From assembly GCA_041685145.1 (NCBI GenBank), contig JAWLGJ010000031.1, positions 1 through 30,953 of the forward strand: a stretch of DNA of 30,953 nucleotides, read 5' to 3'. The stretch's first letter is position 1. Each line of letters starts with the position of its first letter. The position numbers and the translations under genes are program-made. Source of the stretch: JAWLGJ01 sp041685145. Lineage in GTDB: Bacteria > Pseudomonadota > Alphaproteobacteria > Rhodospirillales > Magnetospirillaceae. Positions 10,398 through 19,899 of this stretch are shown here, piece by piece. Under the pieces are notes generated by a model. That model saw only the letters and a program-made list of their open reading frames with translations, did no database searches and was not told where the DNA came from.

Positions 10398-11285
10398 CTG
10401 CAGGCCCTGCCCCACATCGCGGCGGTCATCGCGCCGGTGTTCGTCATTGCCGCCGTGGGCTATTTCTGGCGGCGGCTGGGGCGCCCCTTCGACAGCCTTT
10501 TCGTGACCGAATTGGTGACGCTGGTCGGCGCGCCGGCGCTGATCTTCTCCACCCTGGTCGAACTGCGCCTGGAGCCGGCGATCCTGATGGAGATGACGGC
10601 GGCGGTGCTGCTGGCCATCGGCGGTTTCGTGGTCGTCGGCTCGGCAGCGCTGCGGCTGGCGGGGCTGCCGCTGCGGGTGTATCTGCCGTCGCTGGTCTTT
10701 CCCAACGCCGGCAATATGGGTCTGCCCCTGTGCCTGTTCGCCTTCGGGCAGGAGGGGCTAGCCTATGGCATCGTCTTCTTCGCCACCGCCTCCATCCTGC
10801 ATTTCATCGCCGCCCCGGCCATCGCGATGGGCACCGTCGATCTGCGCCGGCTGGCGCGCCTGCCGGTGGTGCACGCCGTGCTGATCAGCGCCGTGGTGCT
10901 GGCGGCGGGCTGGGAGGTGCCGGAGTGGATCTTGAACACCACGTCGCTGCTTGGCGACGCCACCATTCCGCTGATGCTGATGGCGCTGGGCGTGTCGCTG
11001 AGCCAGTTGCGGCTGACGACCATTCCGCGTGCGGCGGCCCTGGCGGTGCTGCGGCTGGGGATGGGGGCGGCGCTGGGGCTGGCGCTGGGCTGGGCGCTGG
11101 ACCTGGGGCCGGTGGCGCGCGGCGTGCTGCTGATCGAGGCGACGATGCCGGCGGCGGTGTTCAACTACCTGTTTGCCCAGAAATACGACACCCGCCCCGG
11201 CGAGGTGGCCAGCGTCATCCTGCTGTCGACGCTGCTGTCCTTCCTGACTCTGCCGCTGCTGCTGGCCGCGGCGATGGCGCTGTAG
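10398..11285 (+). CDS. AEC-family permease (auxin efflux carrier type, about 295 aa)
   Basis: About ten hydrophobic segments are spread along the protein, with family features such as LVTLVGAPALIFSTLV near the start, FPNAGNMGLPLCLFAFG around residue 105, and a closing EATMPAAVFNYLFAQKY and VILLSTLLSFLTLPLLL. AEC proteins move small organic anions or amino acids across the inner membrane; the substrate is unknown. The start is uncertain. The first in-frame GTG (10437) would cut into the first membrane helix. The frame is open further up, and a ribosome-binding sequence (GGGAGAGG, 10386-10393) precedes ACG 10395 and CTG 10398, so a non-standard start is proposed. It ends two bases from the convergent AsmA-like gene. 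Confidence 0.8.
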   Translation: MQALPHIAAVIAPVFVIAAVGYFWRRLGRPFDSLFVTELVTLVGAPALIFSTLVELRLEPAILMEMTAAVLLAIGGFVVVGSAALRLAGLPLRVYLPSLVFPNAGNMGLPLCLFAFGQEGLAYGIVFFATASILHFIAAPAIAMGTVDLRRLARLPVVHAVLISAVVLAAGWEVPEWILNTTSLLGDATIPLMLMALGVSLSQLRLTTIPRAAALAVLRLGMGAALGLALGWALDLGPVARGVLLIEATMPAAVFNYLFAQKYDTRPGEVASVILLSTLLSFLTLPLLLAAAMAL

Positions 11286-11287
11286 GC

Positions 11288-14200
11288 TCAGCCGCCGTCG
11301 AGTCCTTCGAGGTCGCGCTCGAACAGCCGCCGCAGCAACCCCGGCGCCAGCGTCGACAGCGGGTTGACCCGGATGTCCGGATCCTCCAGCCCGCCCTCCA
11401 TCGTGTAGGTGGCGGCGAACAGGCCGCCGCCCTTCTCGGGTGAGAGCAGCGCGCCGACGAAGGGGACATAGCCGAGGACGCTGTTGACCAGATACATGGG
11501 CACGATGGTGCCCTGCACCGCCAGGCGCTCGCGGCGCAGGTTGACGCGCCCGTCGGCGGTCAGCCCCAGCGACATTCCCCAGGCGCGTGCGTCCTCGAAG
11601 GCCACCACGCCGTCGACATAGGTGAACGGCATCGACAGGTGGCGGAAGCGCAGACCCTCGCCCTGCAACTCGTCCACCAGCCCGGTGACGCTGGCCAGGT
11701 TCAGCAGCCGGGCCAGGAGCGGCGCCCGCACCATCTGGAACTCGCGCAGGACCGCCTCGCCGGTCGCCGCCCCGTCGGGTGGCTTGCGCACCGCCAGCGT
11801 CAGGCTGCCCCCGCGCACGTCGTCGACGATGTCGAGGGCCGCCAGCACGCCGCCGGCGTCGTCGCTTTCGGCCCGCAGGACGTGGCCGTCGGCCCCCCGC
11901 GCCAGACTGATGCCCAGCACCCCGCCCGCTCGGGTGCGTGCGTGCAACGTGCCCTCGCGCCAGGTGTCGCCGTCATGGGCGGCGCGGGCCTCGACATGGT
12001 CGAGCCCACCCGCCTCCGACAGCCACAGGCGCTCCACCGCCAGGCTGACGCGCAACGGCCGCCCCGCCTCCCGCGCCGACGACGCCTCCGCCGGCGCGTC
12101 CAGCAGCGGCGCCGCGTCGAAGGCAGCGCCACGCAGCGCGGCGGCGGCGCCGCCGTCGGGGAAGAGGACCACCTCGCCGGCGACGTCGGTGCGCCCCTGG
12201 CGCAAGCGCTCGAACACCACCGTCGTGCCGCCGTCGTCGGCGAAGCCGGCGCGCCCCTGCACGTCGAGGCCCTCGCCGGCGCCGACCACGAAGTGTTCCA
12301 CCGCCGCCAGGCGCTCGTTCTCGAAGCGGGTGGTGACCTGCGCGCTGGCCGGTCGCCCCGGCGGCTTCGCCCAGTCCAGTTGCGGCAGGGCCAGCGCCGC
12401 CGGGGCCAGATCGAGATCGGTCTCGACCACCGTGCGCCCGCCTTCCTCGACCGTGGCGCGGGCGACGACATTGACCGGCCCGCGAACATAGGGCGGCGCC
12501 AGCGGTCCCGCCGCCAGCCCCAGGCGCCGGCGCTGGGAGTCGTCCAGGGTGGCCCGCACCCGGAAGCGGCTGCGGAAGGCGGCGGCCGCGCCGAAATTCT
12601 CGCGCCATTCCAGCCGCGCCGGAATGCCGGCCAGCACCACCGCGCCTTCGACATCCATGCCCGTGGTGTCGACCGCCAGCGTGACGCTGCCGTCGGCGAC
12701 GGCGATGTCCGCCACCACCGGCGGCAGCACGACCTCGCGCAGCCGGGCCTCGGCGTCGACCGCCACGTCGGCAAGACCGACGTCGCGGCCCAGCGGCACC
12801 CGCAGCCCCAGGCGCGCGCTGGCGCGGCCGCCGACGCCTTGCGACGGCAGCCCCAGGGCCGATGCGAATCCCAGCGGCTCGCGGTCCAGCAGGTCGAGCG
12901 CGTCGGCCAGAGGCCCTTCGAGATCGAGGGTGATGTCCGCCACCGGGTCGTCGCCCGACAGCGCCTTCAGGTGCACCTCGCCGCCCACAAGGCGCAGATC
13001 GCCTTGGCGTCCGTTTTCGACGTGGATGCGCATGGAATCGGCGTCATAGACGATGCTGGCCTTGGCGTCCTCGACCGGCGGAAGGGGGCGCAGATAGTGC
13101 ACGCTGGCGCCTTCGGGATGGATGCCGCCTTCCAGCGTCTGCACCCGCATGGCGGTCAGGGGCGCCCCGGCGGGAAGACGGCCGGCCAGGGTGACGGTGG
13201 CCTCGCTCACCCGGCCGCCGACGATGTTGTCCAGCACCCAGCGGCGGGACTTCGGCCCGACCGTCTCGGGCCAGTAGTCGCCCAGCGCCGCGACGGGGAA
13301 GTCGCCCGCCTCGCCGTCCAGGCGCAGGAAGACGTCGCCGTTGTCCTCCTGCTGCGCCAAACCGCGCAGCGTCGCGTGGGGGCCGTCGAGGTCGAGATAC
13401 AATTCCTCCAGCGTCAGCCGCCGTGCCGCGGGATCATAGGCGGCGCGCAGATGGGCGGCGGCGATGGCGTGGGCGCGCGCCACCGGCGCCGGAAGCGTCA
13501 ACGTGCCGGCATCGCCGGCGAGGTCGAATGTCAGCCGTTCCAGGCCGTCGCGCCGGGTCCAGGCCGCCTCCACCACGCCCGACACCGGCACCGCCGCCGC
13601 CGCCAGCGCCGGCGCCGCCGCCTCCGGCAGCAGATCGGCGACCTGCGCCGGAACGAGGCCGTCCACCGTCAGCCGCCCCGCCGCCCGGCCGCGATCGGGC
13701 TCGTAGGAGGCATGAACCCGCAGCCGCGCCGGCGTGGGAAGGTCGGGCAGCACCGCCGCCGCCTGGGCCACCATCCCCTGCGGCAGACGGGTGAAGGCGG
13801 CGTCGATGCGGGAAAAGCGCCGCGTGAGGCCGCGGGCCTCGTCGCGGATCTCCAGGCTGCCCCCCGACACCTCCACGCGCTCAAGGGCGTCGAGGCGCAG
13901 GCTGCTTTCGACCAGATCGGGCAGCGATCGCCCCGGCTCCACCGCCAGCGGCACGCCGCCGCCCAGGTCCAGCCGCACCGCGCCGTCGGCGCCGCGGACC
14001 AGCGTCAGCCGCGGCCGAATCAGGCGCACGGCGCTGGGCGCCAACACCCGCCGGGTCAGGGCGCGGCCGCTGAGGGACACCGAGGCTTCGGGGACGGTCG
14101 CCAGGATGCGGTCGCGGTGATCGACCAGCATCACGCCGCGCGCGCGCAGATCCAGCAGATCGCCCCAGCCCCCCCAGGCGACGACGGTGGAATCAATCAT

Positions 14201-14389
14201 GACGGAATAGGACGAATCCGCCGCCGCCAGGGCCTCTTCGAGATAGGGCTTGACGATTTCGAGGTCCAAGGGCCCCTGCGAGAGGCGCCAGGCCAACAGG
14301 CCGGTGCCGGCCACCAGGGTCGCCGCTAGGGCAAAAACGGACCAGAGGAAGTATTTGACCGAGCGATGCAGCAAGCGGGCGGACCACAA
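11288..14389 (-). CDS. AsmA/YhdP-like envelope protein, DUF3971 (1033 aa)
   Basis: A single transmembrane helix near the N-terminus (YFLWSVFALAATLVAGTG, about residues 11-28) is followed by a very long beta-rich periplasmic region. This contains the DUF3971-type middle part and the AsmA-like C-terminal domain (EGLRFRHLSMPFTYVDGVV, then GMSLGLTADGRVN, and a final GLEDPDIRVNPLSTLAPG). YhdP and other AsmA-clan proteins are thought to bridge inner and outer membranes and help move phospholipids. The TTG start at 14389 is chosen because AAGG lies just upstream and the reading fits the helix; the frame is open further up but overlaps glnE. It diverges from glnE. Confidence 0.85.
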   Translation of the reverse strand: MWSARLLHRSVKYFLWSVFALAATLVAGTGLLAWRLSQGPLDLEIVKPYLEEALAAADSSYSVMIDSTVVAWGGWGDLLDLRARGVMLVDHRDRILATVPEASVSLSGRALTRRVLAPSAVRLIRPRLTLVRGADGAVRLDLGGGVPLAVEPGRSLPDLVESSLRLDALERVEVSGGSLEIRDEARGLTRRFSRIDAAFTRLPQGMVAQAAAVLPDLPTPARLRVHASYEPDRGRAAGRLTVDGLVPAQVADLLPEAAAPALAAAAVPVSGVVEAAWTRRDGLERLTFDLAGDAGTLTLPAPVARAHAIAAAHLRAAYDPAARRLTLEELYLDLDGPHATLRGLAQQEDNGDVFLRLDGEAGDFPVAALGDYWPETVGPKSRRWVLDNIVGGRVSEATVTLAGRLPAGAPLTAMRVQTLEGGIHPEGASVHYLRPLPPVEDAKASIVYDADSMRIHVENGRQGDLRLVGGEVHLKALSGDDPVADITLDLEGPLADALDLLDREPLGFASALGLPSQGVGGRASARLGLRVPLGRDVGLADVAVDAEARLREVVLPPVVADIAVADGSVTLAVDTTGMDVEGAVVLAGIPARLEWRENFGAAAAFRSRFRVRATLDDSQRRRLGLAAGPLAPPYVRGPVNVVARATVEEGGRTVVETDLDLAPAALALPQLDWAKPPGRPASAQVTTRFENERLAAVEHFVVGAGEGLDVQGRAGFADDGGTTVVFERLRQGRTDVAGEVVLFPDGGAAAALRGAAFDAAPLLDAPAEASSAREAGRPLRVSLAVERLWLSEAGGLDHVEARAAHDGDTWREGTLHARTRAGGVLGISLARGADGHVLRAESDDAGGVLAALDIVDDVRGGSLTLAVRKPPDGAATGEAVLREFQMVRAPLLARLLNLASVTGLVDELQGEGLRFRHLSMPFTYVDGVVAFEDARAWGMSLGLTADGRVNLRRERLAVQGTIVPMYLVNSVLGYVPFVGALLSPEKGGGLFAATYTMEGGLEDPDIRVNPLSTLAPGLLRRLFERDLEGLDGG

Positions 14390-14439
14390 CTGTGCCTTGA
14401 CCCTTTGTGAGGGTTTGCGCAGTTTGTGGCAAGGACAAT

Positions 14440-14453
14440 TTCCCTGAAGGGAA
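14440..14453 (+). promoter_or_regulatory. Hairpin overlapping the glnE ribosome binding site
   Basis: TTCCC-TGAA-GGGAA can form a short hairpin with a tetraloop. Its right arm holds the AAGGGA that would act as the ribosome binding site for the TTG start at 14460. A transcript starting upstream could therefore mask its own ribosome binding site. The 70-base divergent region also holds a small CCCT-N5-AGGG inverted repeat (about 14401-14413). Confidence 0.4.
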
Positions 14454-14459
14454 TGCGGT

Positions 14460-17429
14460 TTGAACCTTCGCCTTCCCCCGGACGGCCTGCCGACGGCAGC
14501 CGACCGTGCCCGCGCCGAAACCGGCGTCCAGCGTTGGCTGGACCAGGCGGGCCTTGCCGACGACGAATCTCTCGCCGCCTTCATCCGCGCCCTGCCCGAG
14601 GACGCCGACGGGCGTCGCCTGCTGGAGGCGGTGTTCGGCAACAGCCCCTTCCTGACCCAGTGCCTTCTGCGCGAGCCCGCCTTCCTGCGTAGCCTGCTGG
14701 ACACCGGCCCCGACCGCGCCTTCGAGGAACTGCTGGCAACGGCGACGGCCGAGATGGCCGAGGCCGCGCCGCCGGCGCTGATGCGCGGCCTGCGGGCGAC
14801 GCGGCGACGGGCGGCGCTGCTGGTGGCGCTGGCGGATATCAGCGGCGCCTGGGATCTGGCCCGCGTCACCGGGGCGCTGTCGGCGCTGGCGGAATGGGCG
14901 CTGTCAACCGCGGTCGCCGGCCTGCTGCGGGACGCCGCCCGGCGCGGCGACGTCGAGCTGGCCCATCCCGACACGCCCGAGCACGGCTGCGGTTATGTCG
15001 TCATCGGCATGGGCAAGCTGGGGGCGCGGGAGCTGAACTACTCCAGCGACATCGACCTCATCGTCCTCTACGACCCCGACGCGATCCGCTACACCGGCCG
15101 CAAGACGGTGCAGGAATACAGCATTCGCCTGACCCGCGACCTAATCCGCCTGATCGAGGAGCGCACCGCCGACGGCTATGTCTTCCGCACCGACCTGCGG
15201 CTGCGGCCCGACCCCGGCGCGACGCCGCCGGCGATCTCCATCGCGGCGGCGGAAACCTATTACGAGGCCTTCGGGCAGAACTGGGAGCGCGCCGCGCTGA
15301 TCAAGGCGCGCGTCGTCGCCGGCGACGCGGCGCTGGGCAAAGGCTTCCTGGACTTCCTGCGCCCCTTCATCTGGCGCAAGTCGCTGGATTTCGCCGCCAT
15401 CCAGGACATCCATTCCATCAAGCGCCAGATCAACGCCCACAAGGGCGGCCACCGCATCGCCGTCGCCGGCCATAACATCAAGCTGGGGCGCGGCGGCATC
15501 CGCGAGATCGAGTTCTTCGCCCAGACGCAGCAGCTCATCTGGGGCGGCCGCCAGCCCGAGGTGCGTGCCGCCGCCACCTGCGAGGCCCTGCGGGCCCTGG
15601 CGGCGGCGGAGCACATCGCCGACGCGGTCGCCGAGGAGTTGATCCAGGCCTACGGCTTTCTGCGCCGGCTGGAGCACCGTTTGCAGATGATCGACGACCA
15701 GCAGACGCAAACGCTGCCGCGCGAGCCGGAGCGCCTGACGGCGCTGGCGGTGTTCATGGGCTATGAGGGCGCCGAGGACTTCGCCGCCGCCCTGCGCCAC
15801 ACCCTGGAGCGGGTCGAGGACCACTACGCGCACCTGTTCGAGGACGCCCCCGACCTGGCCAGCGACGGCAATCTGGTGTTCACCGGCGGCGAGGACGACC
15901 CCGACACCATCGAAACCATCAGCCGCATGGGCTTCAACAATCCCAAGGCGGTGTCGGCCACCATCCGTGGCTGGCACCACGGCCGCGTCCGGGCGACGCG
16001 CTCCACCCGCGCCCGCGAGATGCTGACCGAACTGGTGCCGGCGCTGCTGCGGGCGATGGCGCAGACGGCGAACCCCGACGCCGCCTTCATGAAGTTCAAC
16101 GAATTCCTCACCCGGATGCCGGCGGGGGTGCCGCTGTTCTCGATGTTCTATCAGAATCCGCACCTGCTCGACCTGGTGGCCGAGGTGATGGGCGACGCGC
16201 CGCGCCTGGCCGAGCACCTGTCGCGCCACCCCAACCAGCTTGAGAGCGTGCTGGAGACGGGCTTTTTCGATCCGCCCGCCGCCGCCGAGGAGTTGAGCGT
16301 CGATCTCGACCGCACCCTCGCCCAGGCCCGCGACTTCGGCGACGCCCTCGACCTGTGCCGGCGCTGGACCAACGACCACCGTTTCCAGATCGGCATCCAG
16401 ACCTTGCGCAAGCTGCTGGTGCCCGAGGCGGCGGCGCAGGCGCTGACCGACGTCGCCGACACCGTGCTCTCGCGCCTGCACCCGCGCGTCGAGCAGGAAT
16501 TCGCCCGCACCCACGGCCATCTTCCCGGCGCGGGAGTGGCCATCGTGGCGCTGGGCAAGATGGGCAGCCGCGAGATGACGGCGACCTCGGATCTCGACCT
16601 CATTTTCATCTACGAGGTGCCCGAGGACGTAACGGAATCGGACGGGCCCAAGCCGCTGTCGCCCAGCGTCTATTTCGCCCGCCTGACCCAGCGCATGATC
16701 AACGCGCTGACCGTCAAGACGCCGGAAGGGGTGCTTTATGAGGTCGACATGCGCCTGCGCCCCTCGGGCAATGCCGGGCCCATCGCCTCCAGCCTGGAGG
16801 CGTTCGAGCGCTATCACGAGGAGATGGCCTGGACGTGGGAGCACATGGCCCTGACCCGCGCCCGCGTCGTCAGCGGCCCGCCGGACCTGGCCGGGAGGGT
16901 GCGAGCGGTGATCCGCCACACCCTGAGCCGCCGGCGCGACCCCGACCGGCTGCTGCGCGACGTCGCCGAGATGCGCGAACGCATGGCGCGCGAACACAGG
17001 GGGGATTCGCCCTGGGACGTCAAGTACCGGCCGGGCGGACTGGTCGATATCGATTTCCTGGCCCAATACCTGCTTTTGCGCCACGCCGCCGGCCATCACG
17101 ACATCCTGGTCACCCAGACCGCCAGCATGATCGACCGGCTGGCGAAAGCGGGCGCCTTGGCGCCGCAGGAGGCCGACGACTTGACCGAGGCTCTGCGCCT
17201 GTGGACCGCGATCCAGGCGATCCTGCGCCAGACGGTCGAAGGGCGATTCGACGCCGAGGCGGCGCCGCCGGGGCTACGCGAGGCGCTGCTGCGCGCCGCC
17301 GACGCCCCCAGCTTCGGCGCCCTGGTCGAGCGCATGGAGGATGCGGCCGCGCGGGTGCGGGCCATTTATGACGCCATCATCGCCACGCCGGCGCGCGCGC
17401 TCGGCGGCGATACGCGGAAAGGAGAGTGA
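14460..17429 (+). CDS. glnE: Bifunctional glutamine synthetase adenylyltransferase/deadenylyltransferase (989 aa)
   Basis: Two nucleotidyltransferase domains are visible: GMGKLGARELNYSSDIDLIV at about residue 183 (deadenylylase half) and ALGKMGSREMTATSDLDLIF at about residue 697 (adenylylase half), each followed by a GlnD/PII-uridylyltransferase-like helical domain. The KYRPGGLVDIDFLAQY motif is near the C-terminus. The enzyme adds or removes AMP on glutamine synthetase according to PII state, setting nitrogen assimilation. The full length is as expected. The start is a TTG with AAGGGA eight bases upstream; no ATG in frame fits. It is followed four bases later by bcp, so the two are likely cotranscribed. 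Confidence 0.96.
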   Translation: MNLRLPPDGLPTAADRARAETGVQRWLDQAGLADDESLAAFIRALPEDADGRRLLEAVFGNSPFLTQCLLREPAFLRSLLDTGPDRAFEELLATATAEMAEAAPPALMRGLRATRRRAALLVALADISGAWDLARVTGALSALAEWALSTAVAGLLRDAARRGDVELAHPDTPEHGCGYVVIGMGKLGARELNYSSDIDLIVLYDPDAIRYTGRKTVQEYSIRLTRDLIRLIEERTADGYVFRTDLRLRPDPGATPPAISIAAAETYYEAFGQNWERAALIKARVVAGDAALGKGFLDFLRPFIWRKSLDFAAIQDIHSIKRQINAHKGGHRIAVAGHNIKLGRGGIREIEFFAQTQQLIWGGRQPEVRAAATCEALRALAAAEHIADAVAEELIQAYGFLRRLEHRLQMIDDQQTQTLPREPERLTALAVFMGYEGAEDFAAALRHTLERVEDHYAHLFEDAPDLASDGNLVFTGGEDDPDTIETISRMGFNNPKAVSATIRGWHHGRVRATRSTRAREMLTELVPALLRAMAQTANPDAAFMKFNEFLTRMPAGVPLFSMFYQNPHLLDLVAEVMGDAPRLAEHLSRHPNQLESVLETGFFDPPAAAEELSVDLDRTLAQARDFGDALDLCRRWTNDHRFQIGIQTLRKLLVPEAAAQALTDVADTVLSRLHPRVEQEFARTHGHLPGAGVAIVALGKMGSREMTATSDLDLIFIYEVPEDVTESDGPKPLSPSVYFARLTQRMINALTVKTPEGVLYEVDMRLRPSGNAGPIASSLEAFERYHEEMAWTWEHMALTRARVVSGPPDLAGRVRAVIRHTLSRRRDPDRLLRDVAEMRERMAREHRGDSPWDVKYRPGGLVDIDFLAQYLLLRHAAGHHDILVTQTASMIDRLAKAGALAPQEADDLTEALRLWTAIQAILRQTVEGRFDAEAAPPGLREALLRAADAPSFGALVERMEDAAARVRAIYDAIIATPARALGGDTRKGE

Positions 17430-17433
17430 GGCG

Positions 17434-17910
17434 ATGACCATTGACATCGGCGATCCGGCGCCCGACTTCACCCTTCCCGGCGACGACGGCACCGCCATTT
17501 CACTGTCCGGGTTCCGGGGCCGGCCGGTGGTTGTCTATTTCTACCCCAAGGACAACACCGCCGGCTGCACCCGCGAGGCCGAGGCGTTTCGCGACGCCTA
17601 TGCGGCCTTCAAGGCCGAGGGCGCCGAGATCATCGGCATCTCGCGCGACGGCGTGCGCAGCCACCAGCGCTTCCGGGACAAGCTGGGCCTGCCCTTTCCG
17701 CTGCTCGTCGACGAGGACGGCGCGGCCGCCGAAGCGTATGGCGTGTGGAAGCAAAAAAGCATGTATGGGCGCACCTATATGGGCATCGAGCGCAGCACCT
17801 TTCTCGTCGGCCCCGACGGCCGCATCCGCGGCGCTTGGCGCAAGGTCAAGGTGCCCGGCCACGCCGACCAGGTGTTGAAGGCCCTGGAGGCCCTGAACGG
17901 GGAGCGTTAG
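17434..17910 (+). CDS. bcp: Peroxiredoxin, Bcp/PrxQ type (158 aa)
   Basis: Thioredoxin-fold thiol peroxidase with APDFTLPGDDG near the start, the active-site motif YPKDNTAGCTREAEAFRD holding peroxidatic Cys45, and RSTFLVGPDGRIR near the end. It reduces hydrogen peroxide and organic hydroperoxides in the cytoplasm. Cys45 is the only cysteine in the protein: the resolving cysteine found five residues later in E. coli Bcp is replaced, so it should work by a one-Cys mechanism needing an outside thiol. ATG 17434 has AGGAG upstream and follows glnE by four bases. Confidence 0.95.
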   Translation: MTIDIGDPAPDFTLPGDDGTAISLSGFRGRPVVVYFYPKDNTAGCTREAEAFRDAYAAFKAEGAEIIGISRDGVRSHQRFRDKLGLPFPLLVDEDGAAAEAYGVWKQKSMYGRTYMGIERSTFLVGPDGRIRGAWRKVKVPGHADQVLKALEALNGER

Positions 17911-18012
17911 GGCGCACCCCGGCCCCTACTGCTTCGGAACGAGTATCGTGCCTCTCCGCAACCCGACCTATGTCATGCTATTCTGGTGGGGGGAGCAAAA
18001 GGGCAGCGAGCG

Positions 18013-19881
18013 ATGGTCCACCCACACCGCACGGAAACATCCGGTCCACGCGATGTCGAAGGCCTGCGCCGCGACAACGAGGTGCTGGAACGCACCTTCG
18101 ACAGCATTCATGTGCTGATCGCCTATCTGGACCGCGACTTCAACTTTGTCCGCGTCAACCGCACCTATGCCGCCGCCGACGGCAAGACGCCCGACTTCTT
18201 CGTCGGCAAGAATCATTTCGATCTGTATCCGCACGCCGAGAACCGGGCCATCTTCCAGCGCGTCGTGGACAGCGGCGAGGCCTATTACGCCTATGAGAAG
18301 GCCTTCGCCTATCCGGATCGGCCCGCCGAGGTGACGTGGTGGGACTGGACCCTGCAGCCGCTGTTCGAGGACGGCGGCGCCGTCGGCGGCGTGCTGCTGA
18401 GTCTGGTCAACGTCACCGAAAGGGTGCGCCAGCGCCTGAAGGCCGAGGAGCAGGAGGCGCATTTCCGCGCCCTGTTCGAGCAGGCCGCCGACGCCATCTT
18501 CATGCTGGCCCCCGACAGCGGCCGCATCATGGAGGCCAACCCCGCCGCGGGGCGCCTGCTGGGCGCCGCCGGCCGCCCGCCGTCGGGGTGCACCTTCGCC
18601 GGGTTCGGCTTCGACGAGGCGGCGCGCGAGAGGCTGCGCCGCGATCTGGCCACGGCCACCAGCCACGGCCGCGCCGCGTTCTACGCCGAGCTGGTGGGGC
18701 CCGAGGACACCAAGATCATCGTGTCGGTGAGCGCCAAGGTGGTCACCCAGGGCCCGTCCGAGGCGTTGCTGTGCATCTGCCGCGACATGACCCGCGAGCA
18801 GGAGGACCAGGACCGCCTGCAGCGCCTCAACCGCGCCCTGGAGACCCTCAGCGCCTGCAACCGCGCCCTGGTACGCGCCGACGACCCCGTCGGCCTGCTG
18901 GACGAGGTATGCACGACGCTGACGGGGCCGGGCGGCTTTCGCTTTGCCGCCGCCTATCGATTGGCGGGCGACGCACCGCCCGTCCGCCGCGTAGCGCGCG
19001 GCGACGCGGCCGCCCTGGACGCGGTGGACGGCGCCGCCGGCGGCGCCCTGGACGATCTGATTCGCGAGGTCAGCGCCGGCGACGAGGCCCGGGTCGTCTG
19101 CGGCGGGCGCGAGGGCGCGGCGCTGGCGGCCCTGCCCTTGCGCGACGCGGGCCGCCCGGTGGGGGCGCTGGTGATGGTCGCCGACGACTGCACCGCCTTC
19201 GACAAGTTGCAGATCGACCTGTTGATGGAACTGGCGGAGGACGCCTCCTTCGGCATCACGACCCTGCGGGTACGGCGCGAGCGCGCCGAGGGTGAGGCGC
19301 TGCTGGAACGGACCTTCGAGGCCACCATCCAGGCCATCGCCACCGCCGTCGAGATGCGCGACCCCTACACCGCCGGCCACCAGCGGCGGGTGGCGCAATT
19401 GGCGACCGACGTCGCCGAACGGCTGGGCCTGTCGGCCAACGAGGTGCGCGGCATCCACATGGCGGGACTGATCCACGATATCGGCAAGATCTCCATCCCG
19501 GCGGAGATTCTCAACCGCCCCGGCCGTTTGTCGGCGGTGGAGTTCGACATGATCAAGACCCATTGCCAGTCGGGCTACGACATCATCAAGGGCGTCGAAT
19601 TGCCCTGGCCGGTGGCGGACATGGTGTTGCAGCACCACGAGCGCATGGACGGCTCGGGCTATCCGCAAGGCCTGCCCGGCGACGCGGTCGGCCTGGGCGC
19701 GCGCATCATCGCCGTCGCCGATGTCGTCGAGGCCATGTCCTCGCATCGGCCTTACCGCCCCGGACGCGGCATCGAGGCGGCGCTGGCCGAGATCGCCGAG
19801 AATCGCGGCCGCCTCTATGACGAGGCCGTCGTCGACGCCTGCCTGGCGGTGTTTAGGAACGGCTTCGTCTTCGAGGTCTGA
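18013..19881 (+). CDS. PAS-PAS-GAF-HD-GYP protein, predicted c-di-GMP phosphodiesterase (622 aa)
   Basis: Domains in order: a PAS domain (about residues 20-140, ending VLLSLVNVTERV), a second PAS (about 150-265, ALFEQAADAIFMLAPDSGRI to CICRDMTRE), a GAF-like region (about 280-430), and an HD-GYP domain (about 440-620). The HD motif LIHDIGKISIP includes His488 and Asp489, and the GYP motif is at 549-551 (HHERMDGSGYPQGLPG), with ADVVEAMSSHRPYR after it. Such enzymes hydrolyse cyclic di-GMP to GMP, lowering the signal that favours biofilm over motility. No transmembrane helix is seen, so sensing is cytoplasmic. ATG 18013 is preferred over GTG 17986. It is convergent with the hydrogenase protease gene. 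Confidence 0.92.
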   Translation: MVHPHRTETSGPRDVEGLRRDNEVLERTFDSIHVLIAYLDRDFNFVRVNRTYAAADGKTPDFFVGKNHFDLYPHAENRAIFQRVVDSGEAYYAYEKAFAYPDRPAEVTWWDWTLQPLFEDGGAVGGVLLSLVNVTERVRQRLKAEEQEAHFRALFEQAADAIFMLAPDSGRIMEANPAAGRLLGAAGRPPSGCTFAGFGFDEAARERLRRDLATATSHGRAAFYAELVGPEDTKIIVSVSAKVVTQGPSEALLCICRDMTREQEDQDRLQRLNRALETLSACNRALVRADDPVGLLDEVCTTLTGPGGFRFAAAYRLAGDAPPVRRVARGDAAALDAVDGAAGGALDDLIREVSAGDEARVVCGGREGAALAALPLRDAGRPVGALVMVADDCTAFDKLQIDLLMELAEDASFGITTLRVRRERAEGEALLERTFEATIQAIATAVEMRDPYTAGHQRRVAQLATDVAERLGLSANEVRGIHMAGLIHDIGKISIPAEILNRPGRLSAVEFDMIKTHCQSGYDIIKGVELPWPVADMVLQHHERMDGSGYPQGLPGDAVGLGARIIAVADVVEAMSSHRPYRPGRGIEAALAEIAENRGRLYDEAVVDACLAVFRNGFVFEV

Positions 19882-19899
19882 GGGCCGACACCGCCACCG

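Noticed and set aside
11639..14329. 896-codon open frame on the plus strand
   Set aside because: It is antisense to the AsmA-like gene, with low-complexity Arg/Gln/His composition and no recognisable motif.
15141..17099. 652-codon open frame on the minus strand
   Set aside because: It is antisense to glnE; no motif or ribosome binding site supports it.
17968..19746. 592-codon open frame on the minus strand
   Set aside because: It is antisense to the HD-GYP gene, and its composition is typical of a shadow frame.
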